NCBI GenBank assembly: GCA_003008705.1
Contig: PDUO01000033.1
Coordinates: 251,223 to 315,222, forward strand
DNA from: Pezicula radicicola
Taxonomy: Eukaryota; Ascomycota; Leotiomycetes; Helotiales; Dermateaceae
Reading direction: 5' to 3'
Length of the DNA stretch: 64,000 nt
Both the position numbers and the translations under genes were made by a program. The notes under the pieces were generated by a model. The model saw only the letters and a list, made by a program, of their open reading frames with translations, was not told where the DNA came from and did no database searches. Shown here piece after piece: positions 33,905 through 44,888 of the stretch (position 1 is its first letter; every line of letters begins with the position of its first letter).

Positions 33905-34823
33905 CTACCCGCCCACTAAGCCACGGTAATAATCTACAAGTACCTCAGGATGGGGTACTATCTTCCAGTCTACTCTGCACAAAAACTCCATCTTGAGCAC
34001 GCTGAGCTCGCTAACCTTGACGCCGTCGACTTGCGCATACGTCGCATTCCTGTAGTAGGAATCCGAGAGTGCTTTGGCCGCCACTATTGCTGCTACAATC
34101 AGAAAACGATGGGTTGCCAGGGAGGTGATAGTAAAGGCTGGGTAAAGAGAGCATAAAAGATCCATATAGTAGACTATAGTCAAAAGTAGAGGGGTTGTGA
34201 GCGTTGCATGCGTCGTGAGCCTTTGTAGATAATCGGCAACCAAAATTCGAGGAGCTGTTCTATTGCTTCTGTCAAAAAAGGCCAATCATCACTAATCTTA
34301 ACAAAATGACCTACTTAGAATGAAACCTAGTAAGGCCGCCATCTTTTAGCGGGAGTTGGTCATTTATTTGGATGAGTTCCGAGATCATACCAGCTATTAT
34401 CACCACGAGATCCTCAATATTATAGAATTCGTACTTGTTAGGTAAGATCTTGACCACAACATAGGTTGGTCTCAAACTCTCAGGAGAAGATGACTGATGC
34501 CGTGTCAAAGAGGGATCTGACGGTATCCGTTGTTGGGATGGCTGTCGTGCGCCGGTCGGGGGTTGAGGGACAAGACTTGACGGTCGAGGTGTGTCCTGGC
34601 TTGGTGATGATATTTGAGGAGTAACAACCCTTGAAGACTGCATATCTTCCCTTGTAGCACCATCCGTGCCCGCCAGAGCTTCCTGCTCTATAGCTAAGGC
34701 TGCAGTCGAAGCTCCTTCTGCCACTGTATGCGTCGACGCGACTGGCAAGTAGGGTGCTGAAGCATTTATATAACGTCGCAAGTTTGTAGATATGAGAGCA
34801 ATATCCTCCGGCGTGGCTATCAA
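33905..34823 (-). pseudogene. PHO80/PCL-type cyclin, probably degenerate
   Basis: Two exons (about 34823-34315 and 34268-33905) are joined by a canonical 46-base intron. They give YNIEDLVVIIAGMISELIQ, LKDGGLTRFHSKSNRTAPR and ILVADYLQRLTTHATLTTP, then YYMDLLCSLYPAFTITSLA and THRFLIVAAIVAAKALSDSY. The last block is SELSVLKMEFLCRVDWKIVP. This is the cyclin box of PHO80-like cyclins, which activate PHO85-type kinases in phosphate and cell-cycle control. A Ser/Pro/Gln-rich region precedes it. No ATG is found at the 5' end (the frame opens at a TTG after a stop). The stop at 33905 is followed, one base out of frame, by a plausible tail containing RYVLEDDVLLTER. I therefore treat it as a relic or a misread partial gene. 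A functional extra exon upstream cannot be excluded. Confidence 0.6.
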
Positions 34824-34843
34824 CGAGGGGGAGGAGGTTGTTG

Positions 34844-37516
34844 CTAACTCCAGCTATCCTTGGGATGCTGATGCTGGAGCTCTTGAGGCCTGCAACGATC
34901 TAAATTCTTTATCGCTAGGTCGACAGTGAAAGACCGACGATAGTAGTAAAAGATAAACCCTAGAGCTGGCGGATATCGACATATTCTCGAATGTAATAGT
35001 ACAGCTACTAGAGGGCTTGGGTTAATTCTCGATAGTGTTATCCTATATCGAGATGGCCAAAGACTTAGGTTGTACGATAACGGAGACAGTTTATTATTGA
35101 ATTGTAGGCAGTGAAATACCAATAGCGATAGTAGGGATAAGGCTAACATCTGTATATGTTATCTTTATGGGAAATGTCTTGCGAAGTGTTAAATGTAGGA
35201 TAGTCTAAGAGTCTAGAAACGTGTAGTAAATCGTTGACCATAGAGGTCGCTAGGCTAACCTAGCTTAAATTAATTTTTCGGGAGGGGCCGTTAACTGTAT
35301 ATATACCTTATAATAGTGTAAGTAAATGCTTATTTAGTAACTAGTAGACGGTAAAGCTAACCAGATCTATTATAGTTATTCTTTACTTTATTTTCTTCAC
35401 TAATAGTCTAAGAACTATAAGTATAATTAATCTTAACTTATAGATATAATAAACCCTCTTAAAGTAACTAGCTATGAAAGGAGTTAAAGAGTACAAGTAA
35501 CTAAGACTTTAGGTATCGATATAATGAGCATAATTAATTTTTAGGTTTAGTGCTCGTCCCGAATGCAGCTTAAGCTTTTGCACTATGCGGAGACCGGAAC
35601 AGACGTTTACGTAAACCGAGCAGAGATCGAATAGGGCGGCGTTCTAGTTTGCTATGAGAAGCCGTTCGCGGAATGAGAGGGAGGTAGATGAGGGTTGTGA
35701 TAGATGCTGATTGACTGGGTTCCGCGGCTCGGTTTATGCAAAGGTGGTACTTTGGTAAGTATACTAAAATTGGGCGAAATAAACTGGGCTACATAGATAA
35801 AAACTATGTCTCGTCGAATTATCTCCTATCGCAGTGACAAAGGATCCGATACAATTCGGATTTTGCAACTGGCCTGCTCTAAAACCTATTAGCAGAAAAG
35901 TAGGAAAGCCGTTGGACAGGAGAATACATCTTGATCGAAGTTAGAGACTACTACCACTAGTAGAACGTTGTCTAATTCATCCACTAATCCGAAAAGGAGT
36001 CCCTAATCAACGGTGGCTTTAAATAGCGTGGGCTACACTAGATTGGAAGGTAGATAAAGGTTATCAACGAATCTTAGGCGTCACAAATGATTGCCTAGTA
36101 AGACTGCTATGTAACCGTTTGAGGCAGCCTCCCTCTCACTAAGGAACTAGGTTTGTGCTATTCTTCCTTAATTACCCCGCCTGGTTATGTACGTTACGCT
36201 GAATTTGGTTCGTTTGCGCTAATCTCTTATGTACACTAAACGAGGATGGGATTAGGACAGCTGAAAATGCTTTCTTGTGTACAGAGCAAGTTTGCCTTAA
36301 TTGCTTGTATATTGGAGCTTTCCATTTGGAAGGTAAAAAGGAGTGGAAAAGGCTGGGAATAATCTAGTATCTGTTGCCTCGGTCCCTCATACATTCGCTT
36401 ATGTGGATTGGTGCGGCCCGAAGCTGATCAATCACACCTTATACCCTCTTATGATCTGTAAGATCTGCGAAAAGATCGCAACGAAGGGGCCGCCGCATCG
36501 GAAGCGAGCAGTCTAAAACCCGCCGCTGGAAGAGAGATGGGGGTAACTGGAAATGCAATATCAGGAGTTCCGAAGAGACTATTGCCCGAACGATGGAAGA
36601 GGTTGTAAAATACAAGTCAAAAAGGGCTGAGAAGGCAAAGCATTTGCGATGATGATAAGCTGCCAGGCCTATCCCGAAAGAACTTGCTGATTCGGATAGT
36701 AAGGCTAGCAATAGAGAGGTGAAGCTGAATCCAAAGGGGCTGGTTCGTATCCGCTGTTATTCGACTTAGTTTTCTCGCTGCTGTATTGTGGTTGGGAGAG
36801 GAGGATGGGTCCCAGGTACTTTGAGAGTGCTGATGGAGAGATGGCTGACGGATGTCGTAAGTCATTTCTGGACCTTATCAATGATCGTTTATCTCTTCTT
36901 CTCTTCGTCGGGAATTGATCTGCCGTTTTGACGAGGGAGGAGGTCGGTAGATACCAATCTAGGATGCCCTCCTTCGTGCTTCACGGTTGGATTTGTATTC
37001 ACCATACTGTGAAGGTCGACAATCTGCTCCAGTTCAATTCTGGTCTCACATATATTAACCCGCTTTTCAAGTTGTCTTTTCGATGTGAACCATCATCGTT
37101 TTCATTGTCTGCAATCACTAACCCTGTAGCGGAGGAACAGTCACCTGCGCGATTGTCGAAGCAAAAGCGCCAAGAGGCAACTTTCAGGAGGGTTGGATGC
37201 TATTTCTGGATGAGATTTAATACGGTTTATAGAGAAGTAATACGCCGTTTCTTATGGCAGTGCAGAGATTCTGGTACGAGTCACGTGTTACTACAGCCTA
37301 CTGTGTCTTTTGATGATAATGCTCTATATACATAGCTGTAGTATTAGAGCATCAACTCTTCTCCCACCAATTTGTTGGAATGATTGGTGATCTGACCCGT
37401 GACAGCGGCCGAGCGGAATTTAAACCAGGCGATTGAGCAACGTCACGTCAATGATGATATAAGGGTACACCTCTACACCTCACTAAAATCAATCTTTCAA
37501 AATTTTGTCACACGCC
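34844..37516. other. Long interval without a supported gene
   Basis: A 2.7-kb stretch with AT-rich parts (35270-35560) and mixed parts. Frames at 34844-35149, 36439-36865 and 36928-37335 show no recognisable domains, splice logic or start context. It also contains the 5' flank of the FAD oxidase relic. Confidence 0.4.
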
Positions 37517-38510
37517 ATGGCAGCCATATTTCGCAACGGGAACCACTTCGATCATGTGATTGTAGGGGGAGGTTGCTTGGGCGCTTCAACTGCGCTTGCT
37601 TTGATACGAGAGTGGCTAGATGCACGAATTATTTGGTTCGAGGGTACCGATTCGCATACAGCTTCGAAAGACATGAGCAAGATCATCCGCACGCCTTATC
37701 CAGACGAAGACTATGTTGCCTTTGCCGAGAAAGCATTAAATATGTGGCAAACAGAACGTCCTTATAGGGAGTGCTATCACCAGACTGGGTGGGTTCAAGT
37801 GGTAGACAAAGGCAGTCACGCAAATACGATAAAGGGCCCCAACGATAGGATGATATCAGTTGAGGAGATGCAGCAGATGGTAGGGTCTCAGGACAAACCC
37901 AAGCTTAAGGCTGGTGAGGAATTGCGGTTTAACAACAATATTGGTTACGCTGATTTCGACTTGGCTGTAGAAGCCGTAGCTTAAAAAATCATCAATGCTA
38001 GGTGTAAGAAGGGAAAAGGAAGATATTACAAGGCTGATTGTTGACGGAGGAGTTTGTCGGGGAGTTGAAGTAGGTGATTATAGTGTTGTAGCGGAGAAGG
38101 AGACCGTCGTAGCCGCTAGCCCCTGGACTCCTTGACTTCTCGAAAGGTCAAAAATTGAATTTCCCTCCGACTTCTTCACCGTTGCTGCTGTTGGAGTAGC
38201 CACGATGCCTCTTGAAGAGAAGGAATTCGACGAATTGAAATCTATGCCAATCCTTGTTACCGAGAGAGGTGTATTCAATTCCATTGACCTAATATTATTT
38301 TTCAGCTAATGTATAATTAGGAGAAGTCATGCCATCGAGGCAGCATAAGCTCTTGAAAATTACCACAACGAATACTTTCTGTATTAAACACCCCGACGAG
38401 CTTAAAGATTTGGAATCTTTTGACGTTGGGAAGAATCGGGCTGTGCTAGAGAAAATGCTCCCACAATTTGCTGGGAGACAGCTAAACTGGTGGATCTGTC
38501 CGTACGTGAT
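37517..38510 (+). pseudogene. FAD-dependent amine oxidase (sarcosine/fructosyl-amine oxidase-like) pseudogene
   Basis: The ATG at 37517 opens a DAO-type flavoenzyme: HVIVGGGCLGASTALALI (FAD GxGxxG), then SKIIRTPYPDEDYVAFAEKA and CYHQTGWVQVV. The frame hits TAA at 37982-37984 where AQK would be expected. It shifts by one base near 38020 and continues as LIVDGGVCRGVEVGDYSVVA and ETVVAASPWTP. It then meets TGA at 38133-38135. The following part keeps FFTVAAVGVATMPLEEKEF, an intron (GTGTAT to TTAG ending about 38324), and MPSRQHKLLKITTTNTFCI, then DLESFDVGKNRAVLEKMLPQ. The last third is missing. Family members oxidise N-methyl or Amadori amines to release H2O2. Two C-to-T type stops plus a frameshift prove loss of function. 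Confidence 0.78.
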
Positions 38511-39610
38511 ACGAATACCATCACCGACCGCTAGTCCCGCTGCTCTTCTATTTGTGTTCTCAGCGCCTACAGTCTCTCTAGGTCCCTATCGACTCCATTA
38601 TGGTCGACATCGAAGCCACGTCCAAGCCACACACGTTACGTGCTAGCTACCCGGGGATGCGGCATCTTTACGATGTGTAACAAACTGATTTTATTTCTCA
38701 TGTGATACAACTAGGGTCGAAATCGGTGTTCTCCTTGCACCTTGATTAAACTTTAAAGCACGGACTAGGTGTTCGCCAAAAATGGCTAATGGCTTCGTAA
38801 AGCATTTCGCCTTGGGAAAAAGTGTAGAAGGACGTGGCTGTGACTAATTATATTAGCTGAGACAGGCCGTACACCATTTACAGTAGTCACTCATATATTA
38901 ACAGTCCGCTTTTGACGCTTCGGTCGAATATATCAGAAGTCATAACAAGCTTTCGGAGCACGCCTCCGCTTGCCGGAATTTACCACTAACTCCACCCAAA
39001 TAAGCGCCTAATCACTCCAAACTCACAAGTATTATCCAATGGCAGTCACTTCAGGATCATGAACGCCCACTCTCCCTCCCATCCAGGCTTGTTAAATTTC
39101 CCCTCATTCTGTTTCATCCCTAACATTGACAGACCACTTGCCTCTTCTCTCCACAACCAAAGATATCTATAAAGGAGCCACTACCCTGGCATTTATCTTG
39201 CTGCCATGACTGTTCTTCGAGCCGAAACTGTTCCGTCTATAAGACATGGCCTTTTGACGACCTTCTCGTAATGTTGTGGGGGCTAGAAAGGTAGAGGTAC
39301 ACGGATGTACTTAGCTAACTCAATTCGTTCGGTCGTGTCCCGCTCTACCTAACAAATAAGTTCTATAGTGTCTACTTCGGAATTCAGCGCGGCTTCTGCC
39401 GTATTCCTCGCTATATCTTTAAGCCATAAACTCCACTTAATGACGACCTAGATATCAATAAGAACGAATTCCCTGTATAAGTACTTGTGAATGCAGCTCC
39501 TTTTTCCCTTGCACTCGATATCTACAGTAGTATAATCAGGTCAGCTAAACAACTACGCTATACTTTCTTTTATAAGCCTAGCAACATTTTTATCCTCGTA
39601 TTTCAGCACA
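38511..39610. other. Intergenic, no gene supported
   Basis: Mixed to AT-rich DNA with short frames only, including the 5' flank of the rhodopsin-domain gene. Confidence 0.4.
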
Positions 39611-41131
39611 ATGGACCCTAATTATACGGTATTTCTTCCCTATTACGATTTAGTAACTATAATAAGTCCTAACTATATAATTAATAATATAGAAACCAGA
39701 ATCCCGAGCAACTCAGGTTTATTTGTTTACTACTATAATAACAGGCCTTACAACTCTTTTCGTCCTTCTTAGGATCTATACAAGGAGCCGAATCATGAAA
39801 TCGTTTGAGCTAGACGACTGGATGATTATTCTAGCCTTCGTAAGTTTTAAATCTATTATGGATGACATATGTCTTAAATATTAAGTATTTATTATAATAG
39901 GTTTTTATTTTACTACAATATGCCTTTACCTTGGAATGTAAGCTCCTACTGTAACTTAGACATAAGCTTTTTATATTACTATATACTAACCCTAACCTAG
40001 CTGTAAAACTCGGCGCTATAGCACATATCTGGGATATTCCTGTTACGAACATGTCAAAAGTATTCTTGGTATAGTTTAATCTTGCCTCTTACTCTATTCG
40101 TTACTTTAACAAGCTACCTACCGCTAGATGACTTGGCTTTCTGAAGTTACGACTACCTTTAGCCTTGCTTTTGCGAAACTCTCAGTCCTTACTTTCTACC
40201 TTCGAATATTCACCTTAAATACCCTACGGCAATATATTTGGCTTATTATAGTTTTTACAATCCTCCAGGCTATTTCTTCCTTAGGAGCTATTATTTTTCA
40301 ATGTATACCTGTTGCAGATGCTTGGAATATAAGTGCACAGGTAGAAGGAAAGGCCAATTGTATGGATAGAAATGCACTATTCCTTGCAACTTACGCCATT
40401 AGTAGTTTTATAGATGTAATTATTGTAGCTCTACCTATCCGAGAGCTATGGAGTAAGTAATTTTATATAGGGCCTGACCCCTAACCCTCTATTTTTGTTA
40501 TATCTTACTAATATATAATATTTCTAGGTCTTAAAATTCCTATTCGGCGGAAACTATCTGTGGTCACGTTATTCTCTATGAGTACCCTGTAAATATTTTA
40601 AGAATACTATTCTTATTTAATATGAAATCGCTAACAATATTCGTTATAGTGCTTGTGTTGTTTCTATACTCCGTTTTTCTAAGACGTATAATACATGGGC
40701 GAGCAAAGACCCATTTTGTAAGTTTAGTTAATTTACTTAATATCTCTTATATATATGACTAATAAAATCATTTAGGGGACTCATATCTCGCAGCATTGTA
40801 CTCTAATATTGAAGTGGCAACCTTTACAATCGCAGCATCAATACCAGCATTAAAGCCGTTCTGGGTTAAATACTTTGGAATACCACTAGGCTTGGGTTCA
40901 CATAAAAAAGATTCTGGCGGAAGGAATTTAGAGGGAGAGAATCCTCCTATAGGCCCTTTAGATTCTCAAGAGGTAATTGCCTTGTACTACCTTGTTTTTC
41001 GAACATTGACTGATTACAACTTTCCAGATTATGGTAGCCAACATTCCGAAACAACAGTCCGAATGCTGAAGGAGAACGTTCGCATAAACCTCTCCTTTCA
41101 CGATACCTATTCTGTTCAACAGTCGTTGTAG
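39611..41131 (+). CDS. Second fungal rhodopsin-domain membrane protein, heavily intron-split or decaying
   Basis: From the ATG at 39611, recognisable exons follow the same family plan as the gene at 28428-29968. The first is LTTLFVLLRIYTRSRIM with ELDDWMIILAF, then LGAIAHIWDIPVTNMSK. The next is MTWLSEVTTTFSLAFAKLSV with LTFYLRIF (from 40128). It continues through SSLGAIIFQCIPVADAWNIS and SSFIDVIIVALPIRELW. After introns come LKIPIRRKLSVVTLFSM, CVVSILRFSKTYNTWASKDP and DSYLAALYSNIEVATFTIAA. Introns are AT-rich and mostly canonical, but the one near 39716-39743 is only about 28 bases and several joins are ambiguous. The gene could therefore be decaying. Last exon limit is uncertain; the frame stops at 41131. 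Confidence 0.55.
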
Positions 41132-41286
41132 TACCACATACTATGGATCCCATGTCTTTGTTACTGTCTGTTACGGCTTACGTAGGCCAGCTTTAGTGTA
41201 TATAAATAAATAAATAGACCTAGTGGCACCCACAGTCCTTACACAATCACTACCTATTGAACACTGATATCACGTGATCATGCCAT

Positions 41287-41538
41287 TCACGGGTAAGTGA
41301 TCGCACCGGAGCGAAGATTGGAAGCAAGACGGTGCCAAGAGTAAACCGACTTACCACTATCCGCATCCATGATCGCGTCGTTCCCACAGAGAGGACAATG
41401 CTTGGTCCTGGCCCTTTGCATCTGTATCATACAGCGAATACAAAAGATATGGCAACATGTCAGTCGCACTAGCTTGTAGGATATGCTGAAGCAGACAGGG
41501 CATAAGTAGTCGTCGAATTCCAAAACCTCCCTTTTCAT
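41287..41538 (-). pseudogene. RING-finger fragment (C3HC4)
   Basis: The frame from the ATG at 41538 codes for a C3HC4 RING: DDYLCPVCFSISYKLVRL, then CCHIFCIRCMIQMQR and HCPLCGNDAIMDADS. This matches the C-terminal RING of fungal SPX-RING ubiquitin ligases, where it is preceded by a long SPX part that is absent here. The frame ends after a GTAAGT-like splice donor without a next exon. It is most likely a leftover fragment, though an independent small RING protein cannot be ruled out. Confidence 0.6.
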
Positions 41539-42854
41539 TTCTATACTGCTTTATAGCTATGTCATCTGTTTACCAATAGATCACTATCGTGGCCTTGAAA
41601 GTGTAAATGAGGACATTGAACGCGTATCTAAGAACTGTATAAAACCAGGAATCAAAACTTCCTCCCTCGGGAGGTCACTCACCGTCGGTGCTTGCTTGCT
41701 TGCGCAATGGGTTGGTTTCTAACTTTGAGGGATATGTTTCTGTGTTAACGCAGCCTCATCTTTTACGATGTGTATTATTATTATATAATTATTCTGCTTT
41801 AGTTACTAAGAAAACTAATTTAGATTTAGTAACACGAGATTCTTTTATAGACTTATATATTGATTCTATATTATTAAATAAAAATAAGAAATAATAGTAT
41901 AATATATAGTTATATTCTATAAGGAGTTTAAAAGCTTTTAAAATAAGTTTATTTATAGTAAAGCTAATAGAGTTTATAATTAATATTTTTATTTAATATA
42001 TATTATATAAAGTATTAAAAGTTTATATTTAAAAAAAACTTAAAAGATTATTAAATAGTTTTTAATTATATTTAATAATATAATATATTTGATTATTAAT
42101 CTTTATTTTCTTTTATAAAAAAAATTATCTTTTTATAATAAGTAATAAGACTCTATTAGAAACTATTTAGTAACCCTTTAGGTCCTTTTTTATATATAAA
42201 CTCTTAATCTCCTAAAATAAAAGTAATAGTCCCTGTGTTATATACTAAATATCTATACCTAGACCCTCGTTGTACCTCCTGTAGGTGACCTGATTTCTGG
42301 CCTATAATATACTAGGGAAATCGACGGGCCGCGGGGGAGGGGCTCAGCCATCTTACCCCTATCAGCCGAGGACGCAAGTCGATTACATATGATGCGCGAA
42401 ACGATCTAACACAGCCTTCAAAATACACTCGATAGTCGTCATCCGATCTAGAATCGTTTTACTTCCTGCAGACTCTCCTCGATCATCACGAGCCTCTTTC
42501 CAGGACACAATCCGCTTTATCGAACTCATTGTTTGCGATGTGCATGGCAACTATTCGCATCTATTCCCTCCCAGGCGTAGGAGATCCCCTCACTTGCGCA
42601 GACGCAATCTATTTGCAGAGACCTCAATCACCTGGACATCATTCCAACCAATATATAAACAGCATAGCAACTGCTCGTACGAAGATCACGGGGATGGTTA
42701 ACATGTCGCGTCCACCGCGGTTTTTATTTTTATTTATTTTTTTAGATTGGGGACAGGTCCCATCATTTTGTGGTGGGTTTGCTCGAGATTTCGGGCTGGT
42801 TGCAAGCTCCAACTTTCTATGCCTATGTCTCTGACGCCGGGCGAATTATTTGCC
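41539..42854. other. Extreme AT-rich block then mixed intergenic DNA
   Basis: From about 41740 to 42260 the sequence is dominated by TA/AT runs, the most AT-rich part of the window and typical of RIP-saturated repeats. From 42300 the composition rises sharply in GC, marking a boundary to the P450/methyltransferase pair. No gene seen. Confidence 0.6.
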
Positions 42855-44485
42855 TCATTTTGCAACGACCTTGAACGCCCTCGAGCCCTTCGGATGAAAT
42901 GCCGTGAAATAGTCCACATACGTCATGTCCTCCGGCCATACATCGAACGCAGCCAAGTTATCGAATCGGCGGAAAAAGGTGCCCAGTGTGATGTAAAGCT
43001 CGCAAAGGGCGAGATTTTGGCCGATGCACGTGCGGGAACCGCGCGAGAACGGGACAAGACACTTCTCGCGCGCGCGCATGACTATTTGGTCCGGATCCGT
43101 CCATCTCGTGGGATCGAATGTGTCTGGAGATGGGAAGGCATCCTGGTTGCGGTGCATCATCCAGGAGCTCATCGAGACGGTGGTCTATTGGAGTGGAGTG
43201 TCAGTTGAAGGACTGCCAGGTCAGTTGGAGAGGGGGAGACATACACCGGCAGGAACAAAATACCCATTGAAAGTCGCGCCACCCTCGGGAGTTGCGCGGG
43301 CAAGTCGGCTGATGACGCCGTACGAGAGCCTCTGACCCTCTTTTACAACACCAGTGAGGTAGGGCAGTTTTTCGAGAGTGGTATAGTCCAGGCTGGTACT
43401 CGGGTCCGGGAATGCGTCACGGAGTTCCTTTTTGAGCTTATCGTAGATATCTGGATTAGTGACGACATGATAGGCAGCCATCTCCATCGCATTCCCCGTG
43501 GTATCGGCAGCAGCGGTGCAGAAGCTGAGAGCTTCACCATATAACCTCTCGAAGCTAGGAGGGCAGGATGTCTCTTCGTCGGTACTCGACGGATCGAGGA
43601 GCTCGTGGAAGATGGTTCGGCGATTGGGCTTGATGCCAGCCTTGAATTGCTCGTTCACTCTCATAACGTACTCCCTCGTTCTCACCACGCAGTCCATCCA
43701 TCCATTCATGGCAAGACTCATTTTTCTGGCGTAGTCCTCGGGCATCGACTGCATGGGCTTCAGCAAGGCTGGGAACTGCTGGAAAGTCCACCACATGACG
43801 CCGGTATCTCGGACGGCTTCCGAGAACCATGCTGCGAAATCCTCGACGTCCAAATGATTCCAGCAGTCGTCGAAGGCATACTCGGTGAGAACATCGATTG
43901 AAACAGCGCGGGTACCTGCCCGTAGATCGACTGGCTTACCAGTATCGAGCGACTCCTGTACACGGCGACACAGCTTCTTCACCTTTTCCTGGACGATATC
44001 CTCCAAGTCAAAAACGGCGCGGCGCGAGAAGAAGTGGTTTAATGGGGCACGGCGTCGGCGATGCTCGTCATTGGCGATGGCAGTGAACATGACCTCGACA
44101 CCGAGTGCATTATAAAAGAGCGGGTCTTTGTAGAACTTGCTGGTGACACTGTAGACCTGGTCGTAGTTATCCGGGTCAGCCAGGTGGATCTCATTTGGGG
44201 CGATCCGGACGACAGGACCTGCGGTGCGCCGGGTTAGGGTTTGGGGGCTATCGCGGAATGGGATCTGGTACCATATTTGACATGCATTTCGTCGATTTTC
44301 TTATAGTAGCTGCCATCTTTAATGATATTGTGATACCAGAGGTACAGCCGCGTCACTGCAGGAAGGAACGGGCCGGGAACTTCGTGGAGTGGATGGAAGA
44401 AGCGCCGATAGCAAATGATGCCGAGGAGCACAGCCTGGGCAGCATATAATGCCCATGGCATCGAGGAAGTAAAATCAAGCGTCAT
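42855..44485 (-). CDS. Cytochrome P450 monooxygenase (fungal secondary-metabolism type)
   Basis: Exons 44485-44272, 44218-43245 and 43184-42855 join in frame to 505 residues. The ATG at 44485 was chosen because it directly precedes the single membrane anchor; the open frame continues upstream but with unrelated low-complexity sequence. The hinge is FFHPLHEVPGPFLPAVTRLY, helix I is FCTAAADTTGNAMEMAA, ExxR is KEGQRLSYGVISRL, and the haem loop is FSRGSRTCIGQNLALCEL with the axial Cys. It is similar in layout to P450s of fungal biosynthetic clusters and acts in the ER. It is divergent from a LaeA-like methyltransferase, sharing 403 bases of promoter. No defect was found; substrate unknown. Confidence 0.9.
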
Positions 44486-44888
44486 GGCGATCAGTACGAG
44501 CCCGGCTGGAGCTCCGACGATGAGAACCAATGTGTGCAATTTTGAGCAAGGGGAAAAACGGTTTAACTTGAGAGCAAAGAAGGCAGACCCCGCCTTAAGG
44601 TTGGGGAAGCTTAAGGTAGGTAAGTGGGGGATGGTTAGGGGTCCTCCGCGGGGTAAACGGAGGCGATAACGCCGTTGACAGGCTGTTCTGCAGCCCCGTT
44701 CCCCATTCGGTGCCATGCGCCGTGCTTTGATAAGAAAGGCTTGCAGAAGCATGCATCGGAACTTCCGTGGGCCAAGGGATGGAGGGGGCAGGAAATATAG
44801 TTAAATAGGATGAAGGATCTCTGCCCTCATTGGGGCCTTTTCGCCGTTACTGTATTTTCAGTGGTTTATAAGGTATCGCTACCACAGT
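44486..44888. promoter_or_regulatory. Shared divergent promoter of the P450 and methyltransferase
   Basis: 403 bases between divergent start codons. Purine-rich GGTTGGGGAAGCTTAAGG-like sequence occurs near 44600. No clear operator was identified. Confidence 0.4.

Noticed and set aside
41740..42260. Mitochondrial-type insertion suspected from extreme AT content
   Set aside because: No mitochondrial gene or RNA sequence is readable, and the TA-rich pattern matches the other RIP-like blocks in the window.
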